Of a stretch of DNA of 64,000 nt, positions 18,359-27,320 are shown one piece after another. The DNA is taken from assembly GCA_963832875.1 (NCBI GenBank), contig CAWHWB010000008.1, forward strand, positions 146,764 to 210,763, read 5' to 3'. The position numbers and the translations under genes are program-made. How positions within the stretch are numbered: position 1 is the first letter of the stretch; each line of letters starts with the position of its first letter. The DNA comes from AP-15 sp963832875 (GTDB taxonomy: Bacteria; Pseudomonadota; Alphaproteobacteria; ATCC43930; CGMCC-115725). The notes beneath the pieces were generated by a model. It was not told the DNA's origin, did no database searches, and was given only the letters and a program-made list of their open reading frames with translations.

Positions 18359-19894
18359 ATGAGCGCGCAACGGCCGTTTTTCGTCACGACGCCGATCTAT
18401 TACGTCAACGACCTGCCGCATCTGGGCCACGCCTACACCACGGTGGCGTGCGACGCCTTGGCGCGCTTCATGCGGCTCGACGGACGGCCCGTCAAATTCT
18501 TGACCGGAACCGACGAGCACGGCCAGAAGGTCGCGCAGTCAGCGGCCGCGGCAGGGGTTTCGCCACAGGAGTTCGCCGACCGCAACTCGGAGCGGTTCCG
18601 TGAAGTTACGCGGCTGCTGAATATCTCCCACGACGAATTCATCCGCACCACTGAGCCGCGTCACACGCGAGCGGTACAGGCGTTGTGGCAGGAATTGGAG
18701 CGGCGCGGCGAAATCTATCTCGGCCGCTTTGCCGGCTGGTATGCGATACGCGATGAAGCCTTCTACGAGGAAAGCGAACTGGTCGACGGCCGGGCGCCGA
18801 CCGGCGCCGAGGTCGAGTGGCTCGAAGAGGAGAATTATTTTTTCCGCCTGTCGGCTTGGCAGAAGCCCTTGCTGGCCTATTATGACGCCAATCCCGACGC
18901 GGTGGCGCCACGCGGTCGGCGCAACGAGGTGATCAGCTTCATCAAGGGCGGGCTCAACGACCTGTCCATCTCGAGAACCAGCTTCACCTGGGGGGTTCCG
19001 GTACCCGGGCACCCTGGTCACGTCGTCTATGTCTGGCTCGACGCGCTGATAAACTACATCACTGCCGCCGGTTACCCGCAGTGGCACAATCACGATTCTT
19101 CAGGCCTTTGGCCCGCAGATCTTCATGTAGTAGGTAAAGACATTGTCCGCTTCCATGCAGTTTATTGGCCGGCGTTTTTGATGGCCGCAGGGCTGGACCC
19201 GCCGCGCCGCGTCTTCGCCCATGGCTGGTGGACCGTGGAAGGCGAAAAGATGTCGAAATCGCTCGGCAACTTCATCGCGCCGAAACAACTGGTCGATACC
19301 TATGGGGTTGATCCAGTACGCTATTTCATGCTGCGGGAGTTGCCGTTCGGCAGCGACGGCGATTTTTCGCAACGCGCCGTCGTGGCCCGGGTCAACGGTG
19401 ACCTCGCCAATGATTTCGGCAATCTGGCGCAGCGCGTGCTGGTCATGATCAATCGCGACTGCGACGCGATCTTGCCCGATCCTGGCCCGCTTGCCGGCGC
19501 CGACGAGACCCTGCTCAGGGCTGCGAGCTCGCTCTTAGGAACGGTCCGCGACCATATGGCAGATCTAGCATTCCATCTTGCCCTCGAAGCCATTTGGCGG
19601 GTTGTCGCCGAGGCCAACCGCTATGTCGACGAGCAGGCACCTTGGGTGCTACGCCGTAACGATCGGGCGCGGATGGGCACAGTGCTCTATAGCCTGGCAG
19701 AGGTTATCCGGCATCTCGCTATTCTGGTGCAACCGTTTGTTCCGGTTGCGGCGGCGAAGCTTCTCGACCAGCTCGCCGTGCCGCCGGCGTCGCGCGATTT
19801 CGCCACGTTGGAAACAGCACCGCTTGTCCCGGGCACGCTGCTGCCGAAGCCTGCGGGCATTTTTCCGCGGTTTGTCGAAGCGTCGGCGGCGTGA
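18359..19894 (+). CDS. metG: Methionyl-tRNA synthetase
   Basis: 511 residues, the short form without the C-terminal dimerisation domain. Class I signatures: HIGH-like HLGH in YYVNDLPHLGHAYTT, and KMSKS in GEKMSKSLGNFI. Between them sit TGTDEHGQKVAQ and VVYVWLDALINYITAAG. The helical anticodon-binding domain follows (NDFGNLAQRVLVMI, NRYVDEQAPW). There are no zinc-knuckle cysteines, as in the alphaproteobacterial type. GAGAGGA precedes the ATG. It is followed closely by tatD. Confidence 0.96.
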   Translation: MSAQRPFFVTTPIYYVNDLPHLGHAYTTVACDALARFMRLDGRPVKFLTGTDEHGQKVAQSAAAAGVSPQEFADRNSERFREVTRLLNISHDEFIRTTEPRHTRAVQALWQELERRGEIYLGRFAGWYAIRDEAFYEESELVDGRAPTGAEVEWLEEENYFFRLSAWQKPLLAYYDANPDAVAPRGRRNEVISFIKGGLNDLSISRTSFTWGVPVPGHPGHVVYVWLDALINYITAAGYPQWHNHDSSGLWPADLHVVGKDIVRFHAVYWPAFLMAAGLDPPRRVFAHGWWTVEGEKMSKSLGNFIAPKQLVDTYGVDPVRYFMLRELPFGSDGDFSQRAVVARVNGDLANDFGNLAQRVLVMINRDCDAILPDPGPLAGADETLLRAASSLLGTVRDHMADLAFHLALEAIWRVVAEANRYVDEQAPWVLRRNDRARMGTVLYSLAEVIRHLAILVQPFVPVAAAKLLDQLAVPPASRDFATLETAPLVPGTLLPKPAGIFPRFVEASAA

Positions 19895-19917
19895 GCGGCG
19901 CTGGCAACAGGGCGGCA

Positions 19918-20709
19918 ATGCTGGTCGACAGCCATTGCCATCTGGACTTTCCGGATTTCGCAGCGGAACGCGAAGCGGTCGTCGCCCGCGCCCGCGCGGC
20001 CGGGGTCGGCGCGATGCTGACGATCACGACCCGGCTCGACGAGTTCGTGGGGGTGCGCGCGATTGCCGAGAGCGATGCAGCGATCTGGTGCTCGGTCGGA
20101 GCGCATCCGCACGAGGCGGCCGACCACGCGGCTTTGCTCCCCGAGCAATTGATAGCACTCGCGGCGCATCCCAAGGTCGTCGGCCTCGGCGAGACCGGGC
20201 TCGATTTTCATTATGATCTAAGCCCGCGCGACATTCAGGAGCGCGTCTTCCGCGCCCATCTCGCAGCCTCGCATCAGACCGGGTTGCCGCTGATCATTCA
20301 CGCTCGCAACGCGGACGGCGCAATAGCGCGAATTCTTGAGGAACAACATCCGCCACCTGGCGTATTGCATTGTTTTTCCAGCGGTCGGGAATTGGCTGAA
20401 AAGGCGCTCGCGCTCGGCTTCTACGTCTCGATTTCGGGCATCGTGACCTTCAAGAACGCCGACGAGCTGCGCGCGATCGTGCGCGACCTGCCGCTCGACC
20501 GGTTGCTGGTCGAGACCGACAGCCCTTACCTGGCCCCGGTGCCGTATCGCGGCAAGCGCAACGAGCCGGCCTTTGTCGCAGCCACCGCGGCGGCGGTCGC
20601 CGCGCTTAAGGGAATCGAGATCGAGCATCTGGCAGAAGCGACCACCACCAATTTCTTTCGTCTGTTCGCCAAGGCGGCGACGCCATCGGCAACCCCGCTT
20701 ACCTCATGA
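19918..20709 (+). CDS. tatD: TatD-family metal-dependent deoxyribonuclease
   Basis: 263 residues. TIM-barrel hydrolase of the TatD/YcfH family, 3'-5' nucleases involved in DNA repair and turnover. Metal-site motifs: MLVDSHCHLDF (HxH), VVGLGETGLDFHY (Glu), PLIIHAR (His), GVLHCFSS (His) and LLVETDSPYLAP (Asp). The start is taken as ATG at 19918, because MLVDSHCH is the family's normal N-terminus. A GTG at 19891 overlapping the metG stop is an alternative. Its stop overlaps the ATG of the next gene. Confidence 0.93.
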   Translation: MLVDSHCHLDFPDFAAEREAVVARARAAGVGAMLTITTRLDEFVGVRAIAESDAAIWCSVGAHPHEAADHAALLPEQLIALAAHPKVVGLGETGLDFHYDLSPRDIQERVFRAHLAASHQTGLPLIIHARNADGAIARILEEQHPPPGVLHCFSSGRELAEKALALGFYVSISGIVTFKNADELRAIVRDLPLDRLLVETDSPYLAPVPYRGKRNEPAFVAATAAAVAALKGIEIEHLAEATTTNFFRLFAKAATPSATPLTS

Positions 20710-21479
20710 AGGTGACGATCCTCGGCTGCGGTGCATCGACCGGGGTGCCGGCGATCGGCCCGGACTGGGGAGAGTGCGATCCGGCTGATCCCCGCAATCG
20801 TCGCCGCCGAGCGTCGTTGCTGGTCGAAATCGGGTCGCTCGCGATCCTGATCGACACCTCGCCCGACCTGCGCGAACAGCTGATCGATACGCGGGTGGCA
20901 AGGCTCGACGCAGTGTTGATGACCCACGCGCATGCCGACCACCTGCACGGCATCGACGATCTGCGCACCGTCAACCGGCTGATGTGCGCGGCGATCCCGC
21001 TTTGGGCCGACGGCAAAACCTTAGCGGAAATCCGCCGCCGCTTCGGCTATGTGCTCGAACCGCCGGAGGAACCGGGCCGGTATTACAAGCCGTGCCTGAC
21101 GCCGCACGAGATCGGCGGCCCATTTACTATCGCTAGCTCCCGGGTGGTGCCGTTCGCGCAGGATCATGGGTTCAGCACGACGCTCGGCTTTCGCATCGGG
21201 CCGATGGCCTATTCTACCGACGTGACCGAACTCGACGACGACGCCTTTGCCGCGGTCGCCGGCGTCGAGCTGTGGATCGTCGACTGCCTGCGCCGAGCTC
21301 CGCACCCGACCCACAGCCACCTCGAAAAGTCGCTCGCCTGGATCGCCCGGGCGGGTCCGCGCCGCGCCGTCCTGACCCATATGGACCAGAGCCTCGACTA
21401 TCGCCAACTCAGCGCCGAACTGCCCTCGGGCGTCGAGCCCGGCCGGGACGGTCTCGTCATCGAATTGCCGGACCGGTGA
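20706..21479 (+). CDS. MBL-fold metallohydrolase (PhnP-like)
   Basis: 257 residues. Metallo-beta-lactamase fold with the metal signature MTHAHADHLHGIDDLR (HxHxDH) and later ligands in PFAQDHG, YSTDVTELDDD and VLTHMD. Starts MKVTILGCGASTGVPAIG, typical of the PhnP-like cyclic-phosphodiesterase group often found after tatD in alphaproteobacteria. The true substrate is unknown; no phn genes are present. Overlaps tatD (ATGA), and its stop overlaps the next gene's GTG start. Confidence 0.9.
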   Translation: MKVTILGCGASTGVPAIGPDWGECDPADPRNRRRRASLLVEIGSLAILIDTSPDLREQLIDTRVARLDAVLMTHAHADHLHGIDDLRTVNRLMCAAIPLWADGKTLAEIRRRFGYVLEPPEEPGRYYKPCLTPHEIGGPFTIASSRVVPFAQDHGFSTTLGFRIGPMAYSTDVTELDDDAFAAVAGVELWIVDCLRRAPHPTHSHLEKSLAWIARAGPRRAVLTHMDQSLDYRQLSAELPSGVEPGRDGLVIELPDR

Positions 21480-21922
21480 TCCGGGCGGCGCAGGCGACGG
21501 ACCGGGCGGCCGTCGAAGCGATCATCGACGCGGCCTATTCGACCTATGTCGAGCGGATCGGCAAGCCGCCGGGACCGATGCTCGACGATTATGCGGCGCT
21601 GATCGACACCGGCCTCGTCAACGTGCTCGAAGACGCCGACCGCGCGGTCGCGGCGGTGATCGTGCTGATCCCGAAAGCCGATGACCTGCTGCTCGACAAC
21701 GTCGCGGTGCGGCCCGACCGCCAGGGAAACGGGTTTGGGCGGGCGCTGATCGCGTTTGCCGAAACCGAGGCGCGGCGGTTGGGATACGCCGAGCTGCGGC
21801 TCTACACCCACGAGAAGATGACCGAGAACATCGCGTTCTACTCCCGGCTCGGCTTTGTTGAGACCGGCCGCGGACGAGAGGCCGGCTACGATCGCGTCTT
21901 TATGCGTAAACGGGTCGAGTAG
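21476..21922 (+). CDS. GNAT-family N-acetyltransferase
   Basis: 148 residues from the GTG at 21476, which overlaps the stop of the MBL-hydrolase gene. One acetyltransferase domain: the acetyl-CoA pyrophosphate loop is NVAVRPDRQGNGFGRALIAF, preceded by the beta-strand LLLDNVAV. A typical C-terminal LRLYTHEKMTENIAFYSRLGFVETGR follows. Substrate unknown. It is the last gene of the tmk-to-GNAT run. In-frame sequence upstream of 21476 is a shadow of the previous gene. Confidence 0.85.
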   Translation: MIRAAQATDRAAVEAIIDAAYSTYVERIGKPPGPMLDDYAALIDTGLVNVLEDADRAVAAVIVLIPKADDLLLDNVAVRPDRQGNGFGRALIAFAETEARRLGYAELRLYTHEKMTENIAFYSRLGFVETGRGREAGYDRVFMRKRVE

Positions 21923-21926
21923 TTTC

Positions 21927-21942
21927 CATAATATATATTATG
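21927..21942. other. Perfect 16-bp A/T palindrome at a gene-truncation boundary
   Basis: CATAATATATATTATG is its own reverse complement. It lies 5 bp after the GNAT stop and next to the truncated end of the methyltransferase-like relic on the other strand. It has no terminator-type GC stem, so it may be a regulatory or recombination scar. Confidence 0.6.
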
Positions 21943-21949
21943 CGACAAA

Positions 21950-22321
21950 CTACGCTGGCGCACGCGGCCCGTTTCGAGACGCGAAATCAGGCGCGCGTGG
22001 AACGACATACTCGCCCGGCTGCGGGGCGGCGCTGCTGATCAGCGCGGCATGCAGGGACGGCTGGCCGTTATTCAGATGACGCTCAGGAAGAATCCCGACG
22101 ACGTCGTTGGTATAGAGGTAGACGGGGTCGACACCCTGAGTTGCTACGTACTTTTGGCCGGCGCCGCGCCAGCGCAGCACAGGCCATGGCCCGAGACCGA
22201 GGAAATCCTCGCGCCTGACCGCGGCAAAGGCCGCCTCGACGCGCAGGTCGGCAACCCCGGCGGCGGCCATGACTTGTTTCGCGTAGGCCCGCCGCACAAT
22301 CTCCAGCTGTCGCGGCTCCAT
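21950..22321 (-). pseudogene. Truncated protein-L-isoaspartate methyltransferase-like gene
   Basis: 123 codons. The N-terminal 100 residues (RRAYAKQVMAAAG, RVEAAFAAVRREDFLG, PVYLYTNDVVGILPERHLNNGQPS, ISSAAPQPGEYVV) match the start of a methyltransferase family related to protein-L-isoaspartate O-methyltransferase. The next block should be the SAM-binding loop (V-x-G-A-G-x-G-Y-Y-T). Here the frame runs instead into PRAPDFASRNGPRAPA and stops. Only about 70 bp separate this point from the GNAT stop, so the catalytic half is deleted. It is almost certainly non-functional as a methyltransferase. The family call is from memory of conserved segments. Confidence 0.65.
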
Positions 22322-22378
22322 CTGCTATCGCCTCCGCGGCCGGCGGCCTATGTTGGGTGCGGCATCATAGCACAGGAG

Positions 22379-22828
22379 ATGTTGGTGGATCTGCCGCCAG
22401 GATTTCGGCTCAGCTTTGAGGACCAGCCCTCATGGGCCGACCGCGAATGCATCGATAACGCGCTCGGCGAATACAATGCGCCGTTTTTGCGGGACCCGCG
22501 CTACAGCTATTTCGGAATTTTCGTGCGCGACGCCAACGCGGCGATCCAGGCCGGCCTGACCGGCAACTGCTATGCCGGCTGGCTGTTCGTGAACTTGCTG
22601 TGGGTAGACGGCGATCTGCGTCGACAGGGTATTGGGCGCCGGTTGATCGCCGAGGCGGAGCAGCACGCCCTCGCCTTCGGCTGCCATTCGGCCTATGTCG
22701 ACACTTTCTCGTTCCAGGCGCCCGATTTTTATCGAAATCTTGGCTACGAGGTGTTCGGCACGCTCGACTATCCACCCGACCACCGGCGCATCTTCCTTAA
22801 GAAGCGGTTGACGCCGGAAATCCGATGA
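22379..22828 (+). CDS. GNAT-family N-acetyltransferase
   Basis: 149 residues. GNAT fold with VNLLWVDGDLRRQGIGRRLIAEAEQHALAFGC as the acetyl-CoA loop and helix, and FQAPDFYRNLGYEVFGTLDYPP as the C-terminal motif. It resembles the YhbS/aminoglycoside-like small GNATs that follow the sequence PPGHRRIFLKK. Start: ATG at 22379, but AGGAG is directly adjacent; a GTG at 22385 would have better spacing. Divergent from the truncated methyltransferase gene. Overlaps mazG by ATGA. Confidence 0.85.
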   Translation: MLVDLPPGFRLSFEDQPSWADRECIDNALGEYNAPFLRDPRYSYFGIFVRDANAAIQAGLTGNCYAGWLFVNLLWVDGDLRRQGIGRRLIAEAEQHALAFGCHSAYVDTFSFQAPDFYRNLGYEVFGTLDYPPDHRRIFLKKRLTPEIR

Positions 22829-23622
22829 GCAATTCGCTCGACCGGCTGCTGGCGATCATGGCCCGGCTGCGCGACCCCGAGCATGGCTGCCCGTGGGACT
22901 GCGAGCAGGATTTCGCGACGATCGCCCCCTATACGATCGAGGAGGCCTACGAGGTCGCCGACGCGATCCAGCGCGGCGACATCGCGGGGCTGAAGGACGA
23001 GCTCGGCGATCTGTTGTTTCAGGTGGTGTTTCACGCGCGGATGGCCGAGGAGGCCGGGCATTTCGGTTTCGACGATGTCGCCGCAGCGATCGCCGACAAG
23101 ATGGTGCGCCGCCACCCGCACGTGTTCGGCGATGTGCAGATCGCTTCCGCCGCGGAGCAGAGCGAGGCCTGGGAGGAGCACAAAGCCAAAGAGCGCGATG
23201 CTTATGCCGCAGCCGCCGGCACCTGCGCGAGCGTGCTCGACGGGGTGGCGCTGGCCCTCCCTGCCCTGCTGCGCGCCGCCAAGATCCAGGCGCGTGCGGC
23301 GCGAATCGGCTTCGACTGGGCCGAGGCGCGGCCGGTCGTCGCCAAGCTCGCCGAGGAAATCGCCGAGCTCGAGGCCGAATTGGATAACGGGGCCGACCCT
23401 GCGAAGGTCGAGGACGAGATGGGCGACATCCTGTTCGCCGCCGCCAATCTCGCGCGCAAGCTCGAGATCGACCCGGAAGCGGCGTTGCGCCGCGCGACGG
23501 CGAAATTCGAGCGCCGCTTTCGTGCCCTCGAGGCGCTCGCCGCCGAGCGCGCCATCGGCCGCGACCTCGACGCGCTCGAAGCGCTGTGGCAAGAGGTCAA
23601 ACGCGCCGAACAGAGCGGCTGA
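22825..23622 (+). CDS. mazG: Nucleoside triphosphate pyrophosphohydrolase MazG
   Basis: 265 residues. Two tandem MazG domains of the all-alpha NTP-PPase type. The first (about 10-125) has LRDPEHGCPWDCEQDFATIAPYTIEEAYEV and DELGDLLFQVVFHARMAEE, with the metal-binding ExxE/ExxD. The second (about 150-250) has EEIAELEAELD and DEMGDILFAAANLARKL. It hydrolyses (d)NTPs to NMP and PPi, removing non-canonical nucleotides. Convergent organisation near hflX is common in alphaproteobacteria. Confidence 0.95.
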   Translation: MSNSLDRLLAIMARLRDPEHGCPWDCEQDFATIAPYTIEEAYEVADAIQRGDIAGLKDELGDLLFQVVFHARMAEEAGHFGFDDVAAAIADKMVRRHPHVFGDVQIASAAEQSEAWEEHKAKERDAYAAAAGTCASVLDGVALALPALLRAAKIQARAARIGFDWAEARPVVAKLAEEIAELEAELDNGADPAKVEDEMGDILFAAANLARKLEIDPEAALRRATAKFERRFRALEALAAERAIGRDLDALEALWQEVKRAEQSG

Positions 23623-23778
23623 AGACGCCTGGTCGGGGACCCCTCACCCACCCGGGCCTGCGGGGAGACGAGCCCGGAAATTGAACCGGGCGAGTGACAT
23701 AAAACCGACATCGCGCACCGTTAAATTTCGCTGCGTCGGGCCGTTGCCTGGGTCCGTTCGCAGCGATAGGGGAAAAGC

Positions 23779-25455
23779 GTGATTGCAGGAGCGGGATCGG
23801 CCGGACTGCCGAAATGGCATCGCATGCCCCCATGGCCATGCTGTACGGCGGCCGGTGCGCTCGCCGTAATTGTCGCCGCCGCAGCGACATCGAGCGCCAT
23901 CGCGGCGCCGATCGGTTTTACCCCCGGCGATCTGGCGGTGACGTATAGCGTCTATCCCGGCTTGACCAACCCCTATACGGGAAGCACCGGCGGCTACGTA
24001 ACCCCGGACATCGTTGCCGGGACCACAGTGCTGCCGATCAGCCCGCCGGCAACCGCGAGCAACGGCGGCAGCTATCCGGGCGTTTTCAGCAACACCTCGG
24101 TCGACGCCAATTTCGGCGTCACCTCGCCTATCTATCTGGGCCAGATCACGCCGACCGGGACGATGGTCGGCACCACCGATTTGACGGCGCTGACCGGCAT
24201 CACCACCAGCTTCAGCTCGAAATCGGAATTGTCGCTCAATCTGTCGACCGACGGCAGCGCACTGACCTTGTCCGGCTACAATGCCCCGGTCGGCACGATC
24301 GACGCATCCAATGCGAACACCCCGGGTCACATCGACCCGACCAACACCGACACGCAAACGCCAACCAACCGCTCGGTCGTGCAGGTCGACGCCAACGGCA
24401 GCATCGAGGTCACCAACACGAACGCCTACAGCGGCAATAACGGGCGCGCGGCAATCCTGGCGAATAACGTCAACGGCACCGGGCAGAGCGAATACCTGCT
24501 GGCCGGCAACGCCGGCAACGGCTCCGGAACCCCGCCGACGAACCTCGTCGACAACACCGGCGTGCAGCTGATCGCGCCGGGCAGCAGCAATCCCGAATCA
24601 ACCGTGGTCGGGGAACAGCAAGGCACGCCCGGATCGAAGAACGGGTTCCAGTACGGTTTTTCGGTAACCCAGACCAACCCGGCGACCGGATTGCCCTACG
24701 GCGCGGCCGACAAGTCGGGCAAGGACGACAATTTCCGCGGCGAGACGATCTTCGACAATACGCTCTACGTGACCAAGGGCAGCGGCAGCAACGGCATCAA
24801 CACGGTCTACCAGGTCACCGCGCCAGGCGGGCTGCCCACCGCGACCACCGCTGCGACGACGCAGATCGCGCCGCTGAAGGGCTTTCCGACCTTCCTCGCC
24901 AGCAGCACGACGCCGCCCCCTGCATTCCCTTACGGGTTTCAGCCGTTCGGCATCTGGTTCGCCAATGCCGACACGCTCTATGTCGGCGACGAAGGCGACG
25001 GGGTGATCGCCGACGCTGCGAACGACCCCAATGCCGGGCTCGAAAAATGGAGCTTTAACGGCACGCAGTGGATACTCGACTACACCTTGCAGTCGGGGCT
25101 CGGCCTCGGCACGGATTACACGCTCGGCGACTATCCCGCCACCGCAACCGACGGGTTGCGTAACATTACGGGTGTGGTGAACAGCAACGGCACGGTGACG
25201 ATCTACGGCGCCACCTCGACCGTCAGCACTTCGGGCGATCAGGGGGCCGACCCCAACGAGATTGTCTCGATCGTCGATGATATCGCCGACACGACATTGC
25301 CGGCCGATGAAGATTTCTCGGTGCTCGACGGGCCGCAATACGGCGTCGTCTATCGCGGCGTCGCCAGCGACCCGGTGCCCGAGCCGGCGACGATCCCGAT
25401 CTTGCTTTCGGCGCTGGCCGGGTTCGGCATCGTGCGACGGCGGCGCGCTGGGTGA
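23779..25455 (+). CDS. PEP-CTERM sorting-domain secreted protein
   Basis: 558 residues. An N-terminal signal (GALAVIVAAAATSSAIAAP) and a C-terminal PEP-CTERM tail: VPEPATIPILLSALAGF (the VPEP motif plus a hydrophobic helix) then RRRRAG. The body is rich in Gly, Thr, Asn and Ser with beta-strand-like repeats (NGTVTIYGATSTVS, LADTLYVGDEGDG-like segments), as in extracellular beta-propeller-like or adhesin proteins. The start is a GTG with GGGGA about 8 nt upstream. PEP-CTERM proteins are processed by an exosortase (EpsH) and linked to exopolysaccharide; no exosortase gene is in this window. Exact function unknown. Confidence 0.85.
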   Translation: MIAGAGSAGLPKWHRMPPWPCCTAAGALAVIVAAAATSSAIAAPIGFTPGDLAVTYSVYPGLTNPYTGSTGGYVTPDIVAGTTVLPISPPATASNGGSYPGVFSNTSVDANFGVTSPIYLGQITPTGTMVGTTDLTALTGITTSFSSKSELSLNLSTDGSALTLSGYNAPVGTIDASNANTPGHIDPTNTDTQTPTNRSVVQVDANGSIEVTNTNAYSGNNGRAAILANNVNGTGQSEYLLAGNAGNGSGTPPTNLVDNTGVQLIAPGSSNPESTVVGEQQGTPGSKNGFQYGFSVTQTNPATGLPYGAADKSGKDDNFRGETIFDNTLYVTKGSGSNGINTVYQVTAPGGLPTATTAATTQIAPLKGFPTFLASSTTPPPAFPYGFQPFGIWFANADTLYVGDEGDGVIADAANDPNAGLEKWSFNGTQWILDYTLQSGLGLGTDYTLGDYPATATDGLRNITGVVNSNGTVTIYGATSTVSTSGDQGADPNEIVSIVDDIADTTLPADEDFSVLDGPQYGVVYRGVASDPVPEPATIPILLSALAGFGIVRRRRAG

Positions 25456-25577
25456 TGCACGCCCTGCCCGGCTCTCGTTCCCCCCTCCCTACCCGCCCCC
25501 TTCCCATCGCGTCGTGATGGGCCCCTTCCCTCCCCCCAATGCGCGAGAGGGTGCCGACGGTCCGCGTGCGATCGGTA

Positions 25578-26885
25578 TCAGTGCAGGCGTTGCTGGTGGC
25601 GCAGGCGGGCGATGTCGGGTTCGGAGAGGCGCACCGAGAGATGGGCTGCCTCATCGTCGTCGCGCCGGCCCAAGACCTCGCCGTGGCGGTAGATCCACGC
25701 CAGGGTCTTGCCGTCGCTGAGCGGCACGTCGAGCCGCACCGCGCGGATCTCGCTTCCCAGCCGGCGATCGATCAGCTCCAAGAGGGCCGTGCAGCCCTCG
25801 CCGGTCGCCGCCGAGACAGCGGCGCTCTGCGAATTTCGCAGCGCGTGGTTCGCGAGGCTGGCGCGCGCCGCCGGATCGAGCAGGTCAATCTTGTTCATCG
25901 CCTCGATCAGCCCATTCCGGGCCGCCCCATCAGCCCCGAGATCGTCGGTTTCGAGATCGGCGAGCCCGAGATCCGAAAGCACCCTCAGCACGTCTTGGGC
26001 CTGGGCGTCGCTGTCGGGATGATGAGCGTCGCGGACATGAACGACGATGTCGGCTTCGGTCACCTCTTCGAGAGTGGCGCGAAAGGCCGCGACCAGATGG
26101 GTCGGCAATTCGGAGATGAAGCCGACCGTGTCCGACAGGATCGCGGTGCGCCCGGAAGGCAGCTCGAACCGCCGCATCGTCGGGTCGAGGGTGGCGAACA
26201 GCATGTCGTCGGCGGTCACGCTCGACTGGGTCAGGCGGTTGAACAGGGTCGACTTGCCGGCATTGGTGTAGCCGACCAGCGCCACCACCGGATAGGGCAC
26301 CCGCCGGCGCGCTTCGCGGTGCAGCGCGCGGGTGCGCTTGATGCCGTCGAGCTCGCGCTTGAGGCGCGCGATGCGCTCGCCGATCAGCCGGCGGTCGATT
26401 TCGAGCTGGCTCTCGCCCGGACCGCCCAAAAAGCCGAACCCACCGCGCTGGCGCTCCAGATGGGTCCACGACCGCACCAGCCGCGAGCGCTGATAGGAGA
26501 GTGCGGCCAATTCGACCTGCAAGCTTCCCTCATGGGTGCGCGCCCGCTCGCCGAAGATTTCGAGGATCAGCCCGGTGCGGTCAATGACCTTGGCCTGCCA
26601 GCTTTTTTCGAGGTTGCGCTGCTGCACCGGAGACAAAGCACCGTCGACGACGACGAGGTCGATCGCATTCTCACGGATCAGGGCGCGGAAATTTTCGACG
26701 GTGCCGGTGCCGAGCAGGCTGGCCGGGCGCGGGCGGGCGATACGCGCGATCTCGGCGCGCACGACCTCGAGGCGGATCGCCCGGGCGAGGCCGACCGCTT
26801 CCTCCAGGCGCGCACCGACCGAACGCGCCTGGGTCTCCGGCATGGTTCGGCCAGGCGCCGATTTCGGCGCCGGATGGAGCACCAA
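25578..26885 (-). CDS. hflX: GTPase HflX
   Basis: 435 residues. N-terminal HflX domain (about 20-195: RPASLLGTGTVENF, VVDGALSPVQQRNLEKSW, ERARTHEGSLQVELAAL, GGPGESQLEIDRRLI), then the GTPase domain (about 200-370) with P-loop VALVGYTNAGKSTLFN, switch FATLDPTMRRFELP, DTVGFISELPTHLV and the NKID specificity motif (MNKIDLL). It binds and splits stalled 70S or 50S ribosomes under stress. It lies directly downstream of hfq, the conserved alphaproteobacterial order. Confidence 0.95.
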   Translation of the reverse strand: MVLHPAPKSAPGRTMPETQARSVGARLEEAVGLARAIRLEVVRAEIARIARPRPASLLGTGTVENFRALIRENAIDLVVVDGALSPVQQRNLEKSWQAKVIDRTGLILEIFGERARTHEGSLQVELAALSYQRSRLVRSWTHLERQRGGFGFLGGPGESQLEIDRRLIGERIARLKRELDGIKRTRALHREARRRVPYPVVALVGYTNAGKSTLFNRLTQSSVTADDMLFATLDPTMRRFELPSGRTAILSDTVGFISELPTHLVAAFRATLEEVTEADIVVHVRDAHHPDSDAQAQDVLRVLSDLGLADLETDDLGADGAARNGLIEAMNKIDLLDPAARASLANHALRNSQSAAVSAATGEGCTALLELIDRRLGSEIRAVRLDVPLSDGKTLAWIYRHGEVLGRRDDDEAAHLSVRLSEPDIARLRHQQRLH

Positions 26886-26953
26886 TGCCCGGCCGGTCGC
26901 GGCGCCGTTGGCGAGCGCCGGCGCGTTTTCTCCCTCGCGCAGGGTTCGTCCGC

Positions 26954-27205
26954 TCAGGGTTCGTCGCTCTCCCTGCCCGGCTCGAACAGCTGGATCGGCT
27001 GCGCCGGCATCACCGTCGAGATCGCATGCTTATAGACGAGCTGCGAATGCGCATCGCGCCGCAGCAGCACGCAAAAATTGTCGAACCAGGTGATGATTCC
27101 TTGCAGCTTGACGCCATTGACGAGAAAGACAGTAACCGGTGTTTTGTTTTTCCTGACGTGATTGAGAAACACGTCCTGTACGTTTTGTGATTTCTCCGCA
27201 GACAT
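26954..27205 (-). CDS. hfq: RNA chaperone Hfq
   Basis: 83 residues from the ATG at 27205 (MSAEKSQNVQDVFLNHVRK). Sm1 motif VTVFLVNGVKLQGIITWFDNF and Sm2 motif LVYKHAISTVMP are both intact. The hexameric ring binds small RNAs and mRNA poly-A or U-rich sites. A longer in-frame ORF to 27565 is readthrough and not coding. It sits 68 bp upstream of hflX. Confidence 0.97.
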   Translation of the reverse strand: MSAEKSQNVQDVFLNHVRKNKTPVTVFLVNGVKLQGIITWFDNFCVLLRRDAHSQLVYKHAISTVMPAQPIQLFEPGRESDEP

Positions 27206-27320
27206 GGGTAACCCCCATTCGCTTTTTGGAGCTGAGCCGGCCCAGCTCGAGCCAAAACGGCAAATCTCCGCCGAAACCGCGGGGACCAACCGCCCTGGAA
27301 CATGGGCGCGACAGGGTAAA

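Noticed and set aside
21927..21942. Terminator for the GNAT gene
   Set aside because: The palindrome is all A/T apart from its ends and has no GC stem.
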